A stretch of DNA of 64,000 nucleotides. Origin: Ursus arctos. Lineage: Eukaryota > Chordata > Mammalia > Carnivora > Ursidae. A program made the translations under genes and the position numbers. A model generated the notes under the pieces. That model worked only from the letters and a program-made list of their open reading frames with translations, was not told where the DNA came from and did not search any database. Position 1 is the first letter of the stretch. Every line of letters begins with the position of its first letter. The stretch spans positions 15,973,449-16,037,448 of the forward strand of contig NW_026622930.1 in assembly GCF_023065955.2 (NCBI RefSeq), written 5' to 3'. This document shows, in pieces, positions 46,500 through 58,260 of this stretch.

Positions 46500-46685
46500 T
46501 TTATATATAAATATTTTATTCATTTATTTGACACAGAGAGAGAGAACAAGCAGGGGGAGTGGCAGGGGGAGAGGAAGAGCCAGGCTCCCTGCTTAGGGAT
46601 CCATGTGGGGCTCGATCCCAGGACCCTGGGATCATGACCTGAGCCAAAGGCAGATGCTTAACTGACTGAGCCACCCAAGCGCCCC
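46500..46685 (-). mobile_element. Can-SINE, antisense
   Basis: 'ttttattcatttatttgaca', 'gagagagaacaagcaggggg', 'ggctcgatcccaggaccctg', 'ggatcatgacctgagccaaa', 'gagccacccaagcgccc'. A 15-bp duplication 'tatacctcttctttt' (46485-46499) and 'tatgcctcttctttc' (46686-46700) flanks it. Confidence 0.95.
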
Positions 46686-48489
46686 TATGCCTCTTCTTTC
46701 TCATATTTTTATCCATCACTTCCTCATTATTTCCAATGAGAAATCTCAAGCTTACTTGCCCGGTTTGAGCCACTTGGCCATTGCTGAACTAATCACTGTG
46801 GTTAGGCTGTCTAATCATAGCTGGACTGTGTTGACCAGCCAGAACTAGGTTGAGTGGCCATCCTGGGAACTAGAGATGGGGTAGATTTCTTTCCAAATAT
46901 TGATAACAAAGGAAGAAGTTTTCCAAATAAAAACAGGAGTTCTATCATTTGAGAAAAATAAATGGATGCTGGAGCAGAAAAAACGATGGTTTTCATTACA
47001 TTTTCTATTCTGCTTTGTCTTCTTCCTCATAGAAGGGAGACACAATCAGGAATAAACAAGTAAATCATTTGAATTGTGTTCTGCTTATGTGGTATCCTTT
47101 AGTACTGATGTAAAAAGAGCATTCTCATTAAACATAGGAAATTTACAAATTATACTTGGAACAGAATCACACCTTACATACCATTGCTTATCATAATCTA
47201 GGAAATGTGCAAAATATTTCCCTTTTTTTTCTTGCTTTCTTTGGCTGACTTTTCTGGTTCTTCAAAACAACTAAAAAATACAGATTTATTTAATGCAAAT
47301 TCATCATTTATAAAATGATTATAAATTATGCCATGCCACAGGGAAAATATGCATTTATATATAAATGTGTACATATGTAATAAATGAGTGCTATATTAAT
47401 AAAGGAGACTACTGGATGGATATGCACTTCACCCCCATCTCATCCTGAAAGGGCTGAGTATATACCACTTCCACCAGTAGTGCTAGCCACTTTTGAGTTC
47501 TGAATCACATAAACATATTTGGGTAGGGAATTACTTTAAAATAAACCCCTAAGATAATAATTCCCTGCATTTCAATAAAGATGTTTTTAACTTTCCTAAG
47601 TACATTTACATAGACCTCATAAAACAACTAGTTTAAAGAGGGATTAGCAGAATATAAGGTTTCCAGAGCTGTGATTTAATAATCAAAACAAAACCATTTA
47701 AATGTTTGGCTAAGGATGGACAAGTTGTGGGAGAAAATGTCTGGAAAGAACATAACAAGGATTAGGTTGGGCAGATGTCAGCATTTATCAAAAGCTGAAT
47801 TAACTCATTGAGTGACCCAATTTGGCCAAGAGTAAGTCAAAATTCAACAACCCAGAAATCAAGAAGAAAGAGCTAAGTCCCTGAATCAGGAAGTACAAGA
47901 ATCAGTTGAATCTCAGAAATCTAGTTCAGAGTTTGATAACAGGTCATAAGTCTTTTGTTTTCTGTCCTATGAGGCATTATCATTTGAGGCGGTTTGTAGG
48001 TTTGTATCTATAAGTTTTGTTTGTTTGTTTGGTTGGTTGGTTGGTTTTGTTTTTTTAGTCAGCAGCAGTTAATTATGGGATTTGTAGTGAACAGAAGCTA
48101 AAGACTGAGGTCCTGTCATACAGCATTAGAGTTTGTTCTGTCAGGCAAGGTTTGGCTCAATTAGATACAATATAAAAGCAGGAATGGAAGACAAGATGGA
48201 ACAGAAAATCATGAGACAAGCAAACAAAAACAAACAACCAAACAGTAAAGGGTAGGAGTCCGGGTTAAAAAGTTTGATGGCTATGCTAGGCAAAGTAACA
48301 ACAAACTTTAAACACATTTAGAATATAGAAGAAGATTCCAGTCTCTTTCAGATGGGAGAACGTATGTAAAAAATGTAAAATAGAAGGTCAGTTAGATGCA
48401 AAGGAAGTGTAGATACTAGAAAAGACAAATTTGTTGGGACTAACATGAGTTATTTGTAAGATTCTCTACAGTATTTTGTGTTAAAAAGA
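46686..48489. other. Mostly unique DNA; possible old repeat at 46740-46890
   Basis: 'ggccattgctgaactaatca' with 'ctgtggttaggctgtctaat' recalls the same unnamed old repeat type suspected at 6400-6600. No gene is seen. The simple run at 48018-48056 is listed separately. Confidence 0.45.
48018..48056. repeat. (TTTG)n/(TTGG)n simple repeat
   Basis: Consecutive tttg, then ttgg, then tttt units. Confidence 0.9.
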
Positions 48490-49529
48490 AAGGGTAAGGT
48501 TCCACTTCTGAGAAGATGTTGTAGACATACTACTCACTAGTTTCCTTGCTAAGGCTACCATGGAAACCTTTGGAAATCATGTATAAAACAGGCATAAGAA
48601 AACTCTGAAAGGTAGAGAGAGGAAGGCAGACCAGCTTAGGCTCTCCGGATCCAAGGAATGGCATAATGAGAGTTTTTGGTTTGCTTCAGATTTCCCAAAC
48701 TTGGAGCTGAAAAAGCTGGCATCCTGAAAATACTTACAAGTGATGACAGAACTGCTCTCCAAAACCCAAAGGACCAGGAAAGGGGGAGTCTAGCCAGAAA
48801 AAAAGTCTTAGATGGTAACCACTCTACTCTAGCCAAACATCACAAAGCAAAACAAAACAAAACAACAAAATTCTGGTCTCCTCACCACTCACATCAGTAG
48901 AGACTGAATGAGAAGCCCAGATGTCCACCTTCCTGAGTTGTAACATTGTCCTTCAACAACCATGACTAGGGTGTGTCAGAAAAGACCAAATAAGGAGCCA
49001 TGACTTTCATCTCCACCAGCTGGTAATGAGTTCCCACTCTTCTCCAATGGGAGACTCCACAGGGAGACTAGATTTTTCACCCCACCCGACAATGAAGAGA
49101 TTTTTCTTGCCTTCTTCATTGGGATGGTGTCAGAGGAGGTCTAGTGAAGAGTCAAGATCTTTACCATCAGTTACCAGTAATAAGCCACTTACCCATGGTG
49201 TCAGTGAAGGCTATACTGGAAGCAGTAATGAGACTCTTATCCCTCCCAGCAAGGGATTTATCAGTGGAGGCTTAAGGAAGCCAGAACTTACATCCCTATA
49301 CACAGTCATAATGTGTTGCATTTGGCAGTAAGGAGACAATGCCCCTCCATAGCCTAAGTGCTGCCAGAGGAACTAAAGCAGAAACTTTAAATAAGATCCA
49401 GCATCTCGGAACATAATGTAAAATTGTCTAAATTTCAATATAAAAATTCTAATTACATGAAGCACCAAGAAAGCCCAAACTGAGAAAAGAAAAAAAACCA
49501 TAAATAACAAAAATGAGGTGACAGATTTT

Positions 49530-49717
49530 GTTTTATTTATTTCTTAAAGATTTTATTTATTTATTTAAGAGAGAGAGAGAATGAGAGAATGAGTGGGAGG
49601 AGGGAGAAGCAGACTCCCTGATGAACAGGGAGCCCAGTGCAGAACCCAATCCCAGGACCCAGGGATCATGACCTGAGCTGAAGGCAGACACTTAATGACT
49701 GAGCCACCCAGGCACCC
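49530..49717 (-). mobile_element. Can-SINE, antisense, nested in the old L1
   Basis: 'aaagattttatttatttatt', 'gagagagagagaatgagaga', 'ggatcatgacctgagctgaa', 'gactgagccacccaggcacc'. A perfect 16-bp duplication 'tgaggtgacagatttt' lies at 49514-49529 and 49718-49733. The duplicated word is itself L1 ORF1 sequence, which fixes the order of insertion. Confidence 0.97.
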
Positions 49718-50109
49718 TGAGGTGACAGATTTTAGAGTTATCTAAGAAGTGTTTCAAAGTAGTCATCATAAAAATGTTTAAATGTGTAATTACAAACCTA
49801 CTTGAAACAAACGAAAAAATAAAAATCATCAGGAAAGAAATAAAATAATAAAGAAGAACAAACAAAAATTTTAGAATTTAAAAAAATCAAAATAATATGG
49901 AAAAAAATCAAAATAATAGGGGGGAAAACTCAGTGGAGGGGACAGAGGAAAGAATTAGTAAAATGAAAGATAAAACAATATCTAAATTTCCCAGTTGAAC
50001 AATAAAGAGAAATAGACCAAAAAAAAAAAAAAAAAAGGAAGAAAGAAAGAAAGAAAAGAGTCCCAAGGATATGTGGGACTATAATAAAGAAATACCAATA
50101 ATTTCACTA

Positions 50110-50800
50110 ATAGGTATTTACCACCCACCCCCAAAAGAAGACCCAAATTCAAAAAAGATATATGTACCCCTATGTTTACTGCAGTGTTATTTATAATAGC
50201 TAAGATCTGGAAGCAACCTAAGTGTCCAACAATTGATGAATGGAGAAAGAAGTGATATATATATTGCACAGACATAAAAAAGGTGAAATCTTGTCATTTA
50301 TACAACAACATAGGTGGACCTAGACAGCCTTATGCTAAGTGAAATAAGTCAGACTGAGAAAGGCTAACACCATATGATTTCACCTATATATGGAATCTAA
50401 AAAACAAAACAATGAAGAAACAAATAAAACGCAGAATCAGACTTATAGATACAGAGAACAAACTGATGGTTGCCAGAGTGAAGGGGTGTGGGGGAACGGG
50501 CAGAATGGGTGAAAGGGAGTGGGAGACATAGGCTTTCAGTTATGGAATGAATAAGTCATTTGAATAAAAGGCACAACATGGGGCATATAATCAATGATAT
50601 TGTAGTAGCATTATACAGTGACAGAGGCTATCTACATTTGGGGTGAACACAGCATAATATAAGAGATGTTGAATCAGTGTGTTGCTCACCTGCCTAATAA
50701 AGTATGTAATATTATTATAATGTAATGTAATATTGTGTGTCAACTATACTCATAGACTTTTTTAAAAAGAACTAATGTGCATATTGTCAAAATCTTTGTG
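50110..50800 (+). mobile_element. Younger carnivore-type L1 3' end, nested in the old L1
   Basis: 'gcagtgttatttataatagc', 'gcaacctaagtgtccaacaa', 'agtgaaataagtcagactga', 'tatatggaatctaaaaaaca', then a 3' UTR with 'catataatcaatgatattgt' and 'tgtgtcaactatactcatag'. Old L1 ORF1 text stops before it and resumes after it. Exact junctions are uncertain. Confidence 0.85.
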
Positions 50801-52268
50801 TGAGCGAGGTGGGGAAATAAAGAGGGTTGGAAGGAAAAAGCACTAAAAAATAATGACAAAAAACTCCCAAATTTAGCAAAATAAATATTCTTATAGATTT
50901 AAGAATCTAAGTAAGCCCAAAATAGAATAAACTCAAAGAAATCCACACTGAGATATATTATAGTCGAACACTTGGTAACTGAAGACAAAGAAAAAATTTG
51001 AGAAAGAGAAAGAAAGAACACGTTACCTGTAGTAGGAAAACAATTTAAAGAATAGCAGATTTCTCTTCAGAGGCCCTATAGGTCAAAAGGAAGTGACACA
51101 ATATTTTTCAAGGGCTGAAAGAAAATAACAGCTAACCCTATACCCCCAAAATAGATCCTTAAAGAAGAAAGGAATATTTTGGATATTTTGACAGTCCCTC
51201 TAGAAAAGTGATAGAACAATTAGACCAAAAAAAAAAAAAAAAATCAGTGAGATACAAATTCAACACCACAGCAAAAAATATCTGATAAACCTTTATAGAA
51301 CATTCCATCAAACAACATGTGTCTTCAAGTTGACATGAGACATATAGCAAGAGAGGCTATATCCTGGGCCATAAAACAAATCTCAACAAGTTTAAAGGAA
51401 TGTAATTCATACACTGTGAGTTCTCCAGACACAATGGAATCAAACTATGGATGAATAATAGAAACATAAAATGACAATCTCCAAACATGTGAAAACTAAA
51501 AAGCACACTTTCATAAAATCCATTGACCAAAGAAGGCTCAAGAGTAATAAAACACACGTTGAACCGAATGGAAACTAAGATGCGATACAGCATAATTTGT
51601 GAGGCATAAATGAAACACTGCTAAGAAGAAATTTGTATCACTAAATGTGTGCATTAGACAAGAGGGGAAATCTGTAACCAATAACCTGGGCGGGGGGGAA
51701 AGAGAGAGAAAAATAAGCCAAATGCAAGCAGAAGGAGGGAAGTACAGACAAAAGCATAAAAAGTAAAACTGAAAACAGGAAAAACAAAAACCAAAATGTA
51801 ACAAAGGGTTGGTTCTTTGAAAAGAGCAGCAAAGTTGACAAACTTCTAGCAAGACTGACAAAAAAAGGGAGGAGAAAACACCAACTCCTAATATCATGAA
51901 TGAAACAGGAAGTATCTCTATTAATCGTACAGACACCAAAAGGAAGATAAGGGGATGTTAGTAACAACTCTACACATAGAATTTTCACAACTTAGATAAA
52001 ATTGACCAATTCCACGAAAAACATGAACTGTCATAGCTTATTGTATATGAAATAGATAATTTGAATATTCCTATAACTAATAAGGAAACAGAATTTGTAG
52101 TTTAAAAAGCTCTCCCCCAAAGAGAAGAAATCTCCAGGTGTACATGGTTTCATTGGACAATTCTATCAATTGTTTACAAGTCTCTTGTTTTACAAGTCTC
52201 TTCTAGAAAATACAACAGGAGAAAACACTTCCCAAAATATTTAATTAAGCTAGCATTACCCTGACACT

Positions 52269-52269
<1 letters not shown>

Positions 52270-52304
<35 letters not shown>
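52270..52304 (+). repeat. A35 homopolymer inside L1 ORF2 remnant
   Basis: 35 consecutive A between 'ctgacactc' and 'caacccaaacc'. It is not the tail of a visible SINE or LINE. Confidence 0.98.
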
Positions 52305-52305
<1 letters not shown>

Positions 52306-52815
52306 AACCCAAACCAAAAAACAACTATTGAAAATATCACCATTGAACAAAGCAACAAACATTTTAAACAACATATTAGTAAGTAGAACACAACAATATA
52401 AATAATACTTTAAAAATATATGCAATAACCAAGTGGGGTTAATTACAGGGAAATAAGCCTGGATTCATATTTAAAAATCTGAGTAATCTACTATATTAAC
52501 AGGCTAGGATCCTATATGATTTCATTTATACTACTTTCTTGAAAGGACAAACACAAAAAATGGAGAACAGATTAGTGATTACTAGTTGTCAGGAGTTAAG
52601 GGAAGTGGGGTAGAGATAGAAAGGAAGTGGGTTTGACTATAAAAGGGAAACGAGAGAACCTGGTGATGAAATATTTTGACTTGCATATTTTACAGCAGTT
52701 TTATAACATTTACCGTGGGGGGACTGGGTAAAGGGCAGATTGAATCTCAATGCATTATTTCTCATTACTGCATGTAAAACTATAATTATCTCAAAATAAA
52801 CATTTTAAAGAACAA

Positions 52816-54445
52816 AAGAATACAGTGGAAGAGCATGAAGTCTCCTTATTTACTTGCTTTTATACCTGACTTCCAGTATGTAGATAATACAACAAAATAT
52901 CACAACAAATATTTCAGTTTTTATGATATTTTATGAGAATTCATGGTATATGTGTTAGCCTTCCTTGCTTTTATTACTTTTATTAGAATGTTAGTTAAAT
53001 AAGTATGAACATAAAGAAAGTGCCTAAATTTATTTACTTATAGCTTATAGAAAGCTATAAAGCCAAAAGAATTTATAAATTAGTGCTAACAAAACTAAAC
53101 AAACAATAAAATCCAAACTAACATCATTAGTTGACTGTGACAAGTGATGTTCTTCTGTTGACGCTAAATCAGCAATTACAAAGGGAATAGGGTTCTGACT
53201 GCCAGGACGCTGTTTGTTTTACTTCATCTTACACACTGTTATTTCCCTGCACCTCCTGGTGATGCAGCTTCTCTCTCCTTTTTCGCATTTCCGAGCAGCG
53301 CATCCCCTTTGCTGTGTCTTAGTGTGCCGTAGTCTTGCTTAGTCTGGTTTTGGTTTGAATTCATCATGTATGTATTATGTTTGCCCCTGTGTTCTTTTTC
53401 TTAAGTCAACATGTATATTTGGGTAAGCATTATTTTGTGCCAACACTGTCGTAAGCACACGTGTGTGGACAGGTTCGGAAATTGTGCGGGGCTGCACAGG
53501 CACCTGAGAAGTCATATCTGGTTGTCTAGATTTCTGCCTCCAATTTAAGAAACAATGTTTTGTGCTTCAAACACAGTGAACTCAAAGAACCTCAACAAAT
53601 GCTTGGAGCTTTTAATGAGCTTCAGATTTCTCTGTACATCTAATCAAAAGATGATAAAATTTTACTGCTAAAGAAAAAAAAATTTAGAGAGAACACATAA
53701 AATGTGGCAGTACAAACTCACTAAACTATATATATTATCTGCCAAAGTGTGTAATGAATAAAAAACTATAAAAATCCGAGAAATAGGATGAAGCGTCATT
53801 TCCTTTGTTATAAGCACTAGGCTTTCACCCGATATTTATCTGCTTATATCACTGTAGGCCACAAAACTGAGGAAAAAGCATGCTTTACAGTTGAAATAAA
53901 TATCATTCTATGCAATTTCAAAAAAATATTTCTCTTGAAACGTCTGTATCGTATTGCAGATGACTCAATTACATTGATTTTTGCTTTTGTTCTTGTTTTT
54001 GATGTATGCAAAGTTTAGAACCAGCTTCTTTACTACACTGAGAAGTTTTTCTTTAATGAAAGTCAAACTACTGCATGCTGAGCTAATGGCAATTTCCCAC
54101 TTATGTGTATTCTAAAATGTGCCAGAAAACTTTATGAAATCTACACAGGTCCACCTTGTTAAAATAGGTATAATTGGAGTCCATTGCATCAAAATGACAA
54201 CAGTGAATGCATCTGAGTTTTGGCCTTTGGTGAGTTTTTCTTCTTTATTATTTTTATTATTAAATAATTTCTTATATGAAAAGCTACTTAAATAACATTA
54301 TTCTCAAATAAGTAAGAAAACACCTTTGCATTCAAAATAAATTTTACTTTATAATTTGCTCCTTGGTATTGAGAATGAGGTATTATATATAAATCTATAA
54401 ATATATATCTACAAGAAATAGCATGATGCATCATTTACTTTGTTT
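52816..54445. other. Unique-looking AT-rich DNA
   Basis: No gene or transposon recognised. Some CpGs occur around 53210-53480. A segment at 53778-53830 resembles 54412-54466 (see findings). Confidence 0.5.
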
Positions 54446-54795
54446 TAAATGCTAGGTTTTCTACCCAAATGCATATGGTGAAGCTCTTGTCTTTGATGTG
54501 ATGGTATTGAGAGCCGAGTCTTGTAGGAGAAAATCTGCTTATGAAAGTGGAACCCACATGAATGGAATTAGTGCCCTTGTAAGAAGAAACACAAGAGAAA
54601 TGATCTCTTTCTCTGCCACCTGAGGACACAGTAAGATGACAGTCATCAGAAACCCAGGAAAAGGACTTCACTAGAACTTGACCACGATGGCACCAAGATC
54701 TTGAACTTTCCAGCCTCTAGAACTATGTGGAATTAATAGCTGTTGTTTAACCATATCCAGGTTACAGTATTTTGTGAAAGTAGCCCAAACCAACC
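54446..54795 (+). mobile_element. MLT1-type LTR, first of a tandem pair
   Basis: 'ccaaatgcatatggtgaagc', 'tttgatgtgatggtattgag', 'ggaattagtgcccttgtaag', 'tctctttctctgccacctga', 'ccagcctctagaactatgtg' and 'atagctgttgtttaacca' follow MLT1 order. Highly diverged. Confidence 0.75.
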
Positions 54796-54854
54796 AAAGC
54801 ACAAGTGGGGAAACTGTGATTCAGAAAAATATAGGAAATTGCCCAAAGTCATTA
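54796..54854 (-). mobile_element. MIR SINE, antisense, left piece (split)
   Basis: 'gtggggaaactgtgattcag' and 'aaattgcccaaagtcat' match the inverted MIR core. The element continues at 55199 beyond an inserted LTR. Confidence 0.75.
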
Positions 54855-55198
54855 GTATAGACTGAATGTTTATGTCCCCCCAAAATGGGCATATTGACAA
54901 CTAACCCCCATATGATGATATTTAGAAGTGGAGCTTTTGGGGAGGTGATAAGGTCGTGATGGTAGAGCCCCCACGAATGGGATTAAAGACGCTCCAGAGA
55001 GCTGCTTTGCCCTTTCTACCACATGAGGACGCAGCAAAAAGATGACCATCTATGAGCCATGAACCTCACAAGACACCAAATCTGTAGACACCTTGGTCTT
55101 GGATTTCTCAGTTTTCAAAACTGTAAAAAATAAATTTCCATTGTTTAAGCACCCGGTGTATGATATTTCATTATAACAGCCTGAATGGACTTAGACCA
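54855..55198 (+). mobile_element. MLT1-type LTR inserted in a MIR
   Basis: 'agactgaatgtttatgtccc', 'atgatgatatttagaagtgg', 'gggaggtgataaggtcgtga', 'agcccccacgaatgggatta', 'cctcacaagacaccaaatct', 'aataaatttccattgtttaa' and 'taacagcctgaatggactta' show a near-complete LTR. MIR sequence flanks it on both sides. Confidence 0.88.
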
Positions 55199-55250
55199 TC
55201 AGCTAGCATAATATGGCAGGGCCAAGATTTAAACCATAGAGACCATGTTT
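55199..55250 (-). mobile_element. MIR SINE, antisense, right piece (split)
   Basis: 'cagctagcataatatggcag' and 'ggccaagatttaaacca' continue the inverted MIR broken at 54854. Confidence 0.75.
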
Positions 55251-55309
55251 CTGGTCATTTTATCTCACTGATATCGAAGTTTTCTGACTTGAACAACTAA
55301 GCGATGGTA

Positions 55310-55860
55310 AAGCCATTTGTAATGATGGAGACACTGAGGAGTTGAAATAGAGGTGAAATGTTGAATCAGTAGCATCATTCTGGACAAGAAAAGTCTCAGA
55401 TTTCAACTTGATAGCTTTACATGCAGGGGAGAGTTCTGACCTGGAGATAAGCATATGAGTCCCATGTTTATTTCTCAATTTATATGTAATATTTAAAGCC
55501 ATACAAATGGATGACACCACATGGTAGACATACAAAACTGAGTGAAAAATATCCTTAATTAAAGCTGAGAAATATGCTTATTTAGAGGTAGCAACCTTAT
55601 GGAAAGGCTGAGATAGAAGGCCAAACACGGTCAATAGAAAATTGGGATATAGGTATGTCAGAAGGCCAAGGGGAAAATGTTTTAATAAATGCGAATTGGT
55701 TGAGTATGTTGAATGTTGTCAAATAATATGAGTATACAGAAATACTTAAGGGATTTGACAGCATGAGAGAGAAATAGAGGCAGTACTGGACTAGGGGTAA
55801 AGAGAATGGAAGGTGGGCATATGGAGGTGACCACGTCCTTCAGTTTTACCTCTTTCATAG
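55310..55860 (-). mobile_element. L2 LINE internal (ORF-derived) remnant, antisense
   Basis: 'gcaggggagagttctgacct', 'ggagataagcatatgagtcc', 'atatttaaagccatacaaat', and later 'tgttgaatgttgtcaaataa' match inverted L2 internal sequence in order. The minus-strand open frame at 55260-55535 lies over it but is broken. Confidence 0.6.
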
Positions 55861-56079
55861 CAACAGAGAAGCTGGCTGCAATGTACCCAAGAGGAGTCGA
55901 ATGAAAGGTTAGTATATTTTACTTTTCATATGGGAGACATTAAACACATTTGTATATTCAAATGATAAAGAAAGAAGAAAACAAGTAATTATTATTTGTT
56001 GAGGCTAAACTCTGTCTTGCAGTATGGTGGGTGAGGGTGACTCAAAAACTATGCCAGCTCCAGACCCCACATCATGTGT
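55861..56079. other. Unassigned DNA
   Basis: No feature recognised. Confidence 0.5.
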
Positions 56080-56215
56080 TGAGGCAAACATTACTTTTTC
56101 TTTTTTACAGATGAAGATCCTGAGATTGAGTTGGGACCATTAACAGGTCAATGGTCACCCAGCAAGTAAGGAACAGATGCATAATGAATTCAGGACAAAT
56201 GTCAAGCAATGACAG
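56080..56215 (-). mobile_element. MIR SINE fragment, antisense
   Basis: 'ttacagatgaagatcctgag', 'caatggtcacccagcaagta', 'acagatgcataatgaattca' fit the inverted MIR core. Confidence 0.55.
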
Positions 56216-56625
56216 ACCACTCTCCATTCCTTTAAGTTTCTCCTTAGCTTTCTATACTCTGGTTGATTTGTGTAGTCTCAAAGAACACTGAATAACTGCT
56301 AACTGCAAGCCCTCTGCCAAGTTAAAATTTCATGTACTGCCAAACAGAGATCAGGCCCAAAAATAATAAAGATGAAGGAAGATACACCATAGACTAAAGA
56401 TTTTGAGTGACTGCCTTATAAATGTGTTACATATGTATAACTAAAATTTCCAGATTTGACCTCCATTGCAAATAAGTTCTTAATGCCTAGTTTATTAAGT
56501 TTTGTTGTGATGAAATCTTTCTTTCATTTTCTTCTCATCACCTACATACACCCAGATTTTTGGAGAAAAAGCTTCCTAAGCAGAAGAAATGCCACATCAT
56601 CTCAGGTGCTTTTCTGCACCCTACT
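56216..56625. other. Unassigned DNA
   Basis: No gene. The open frames that start here run into the purine repeat and are artefacts of it. Confidence 0.5.
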
Positions 56626-56852
56626 AAGAAAAAAGAAAAAAGAGAAGAGAAGAGAAGAGAAGAGAAGAGAAGAGAGGAGAGGAGAGGAGAGGAGAGGAGA
56701 GGAGAGGAGAGGAGAGGAGAGGAGAGGAGAAGAGGGGAGGGGAGGGGAGGGGAGGAAAGGGAAGGGAAGGAAAGGAAAGGAAAGGGAAGAAAAGAAAGGA
56801 AAGGAAAAGAAAAAGGAAAAGAAAAGAAAAGAAAAGAAAAAAGGAAAAGAAA
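56626..56852 (+). repeat. 227-base uninterrupted purine tract
   Basis: Only A and G on the plus strand. Units change along the tract from gagaa to gagga, then gagggg, then ggaaa and gaaaa. It explains the three long low-complexity open frames across it. Confidence 0.99.
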
Positions 56853-57469
56853 TTTAAAGATCTAAAACCATTTCCATTCTTGGCTGTTACCACACGGCTA
56901 TTTTTAAAAGTTTTTTGTGGATCTGGCAAAGAAGGAATGAAGATGGAAAACAAATACAGCTAATCTCATAATTTTTCCACAAAAAGAGCTTTTAAAGAAA
57001 TCCCATTTTTTCGCTTTCAAAATTAAAAGGTCATCTTTTTCATAATCTTAGAGCTAGGCTCTTTTCAATGCATCATTCCACATGATAAGAAATTGTGCTT
57101 CTGTGATTTCAAAAATAGTAGGATTCCTCCAGCTCTGGTTGCTTTTAGACCATTTTTGCTTTGTGCATTGTAGACTTCATGTGGTCCTATAAATAACTGA
57201 AGGGAAGGAGGCAAAGGATTCTTCTCAGTTCCTCTATGACATGAATCACCCGCAAGAAGTGTTGTCTTCAGATAGGAAGGGCATCAATAGATTGTACATA
57301 TACAGTTCTGCCTTATTGGCAGTTTTCTTAAGATTCCAGTTGAAGAGGTAAGAAATCCAGTGACAAAGGTATCCTTCAGATGATGCTGATTAGATGAAAA
57401 TTCAAAAGCACCATCCGTATTGGAAGGAAAGCACATTTTCCATGGCTAAGATTTGAAGCTCAATATTTG
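56853..57469. other. Unique-looking DNA
   Basis: No gene or repeat recognised. Confidence 0.5.
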
Positions 57470-57940
57470 TATGATAATCCCCCCTTATCTGTGGGGGTCT
57501 GCAAGACCCCCAGGGGATGCCTGAAACTGGGAATAGTACCGAACCCAATATAACTATGTTTTGTTTTGTTTTTGTTCTATACATACAGGTGTCTGGGATG
57601 AAGTTTAATTTATAAACTAGTCACAGGAGTAGATGAACAACAATAGCTAATAATAAAATGGACAATTATAGCATATACAGTAATAGAAGTTACATGAACA
57701 TGCTCTCTCTCTTTCTCTCAAAAGACCTTATTGTACTGTACTCACCTTTGTTCATCTTGTGATGATGTGAGATGATAAAATAAAGGCCTACATAATGAGA
57801 TGAAGCAAGGGAATGATGTAGGCATTTTGATGTAGCATTAGGCCGCTATTGACCTGACAATATGTCCAAGGAGGATCATCTGCTTCCAGACCAGGGTTGA
57901 CCGCAGAGAGTGAAACCATGGATGATGGGATCTACTATAG
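57470..57940 (+). mobile_element. Tigger-type (TcMar) non-autonomous DNA transposon
   Basis: The left end 'tgataatccccccttatctg' and right end 'ggatgatgggatctactata' are diverged inverted termini. Inside are 'gaccccc-aggggatgcctga', 'ccgaacccaatataactatg', 'cttattgtactgtactcacc', 'ttgtgatgatgtgagatgat' and 'ggaggatcatctgcttccag', in the order of a Tigger3/4-like element. No transposase frame is present. Confidence 0.8.
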
Positions 57941-58245
57941 TCCAAGCACGGTTGTGAGTAGCTCTTAAGGGTGCTGTTGTAAAGGTTCAAACCTCTGAGT
58001 CCTTACCGTCAACTCCAACTTTCCTTGTAGAGATGGCAGGGATCTCACTTGTTTTAAACTAGAAACCCAAACCAGCTTGAATTTTCCCACTGAACCAATA
58101 GGAAATCAAACATTCTCAAGTTACTATGAGACTGAAGTCTAACTTAGGTATCAAATCTGAGATTTCTTTTTTATTTTAAGAAAGAATTTGACTCTCGAGT
58201 TCCAGGAAGCACCTGGAGAAATCATGTTGGTGGGTTAATATTAAC
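57941..58245. other. Unassigned DNA
   Basis: No feature recognised. Confidence 0.5.
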
Positions 58246-58260
58246 AAAAGGATGTATTTT

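Larger units (their letters stand above)
48490..52815 (+). mobile_element. Long old L1M-type LINE with 5' region, ORF1, ORF2 part and 3' UTR
   Basis: From about 48490 to 49380 the text resembles an old L1 5' UTR (weakest part). ORF1-derived blocks follow at 49390-50020 and 50820-51170 ('gaggtgacagattttagagt', 'cttgaaacaaacgaaaaaat', 'caaatttagcaaaataaata', 'ttcaagggctgaaagaaaat'). ORF2 blocks lie at 51190-52500 ('atcctgggccataaaacaaa', 'gttggttctttgaaaagagc', 'gctagcattaccctgacact'). A 3' UTR ends near 'atctcaaaataaacatttta'. Internal deletions and stops show it is inactive. An inverted SINE and a younger L1 end are nested in it. Confidence 0.8.

Noticed and set aside
51538..51988. Minus-strand open frames of 133 and 115 codons
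   Set aside because: They are antisense to old L1 ORF2 sequence and have no recognisable protein.
56456..56953. Three open frames of 101-133 codons on both strands
   Set aside because: All are translations of the 227-base purine tract, which lacks stops in several frames.
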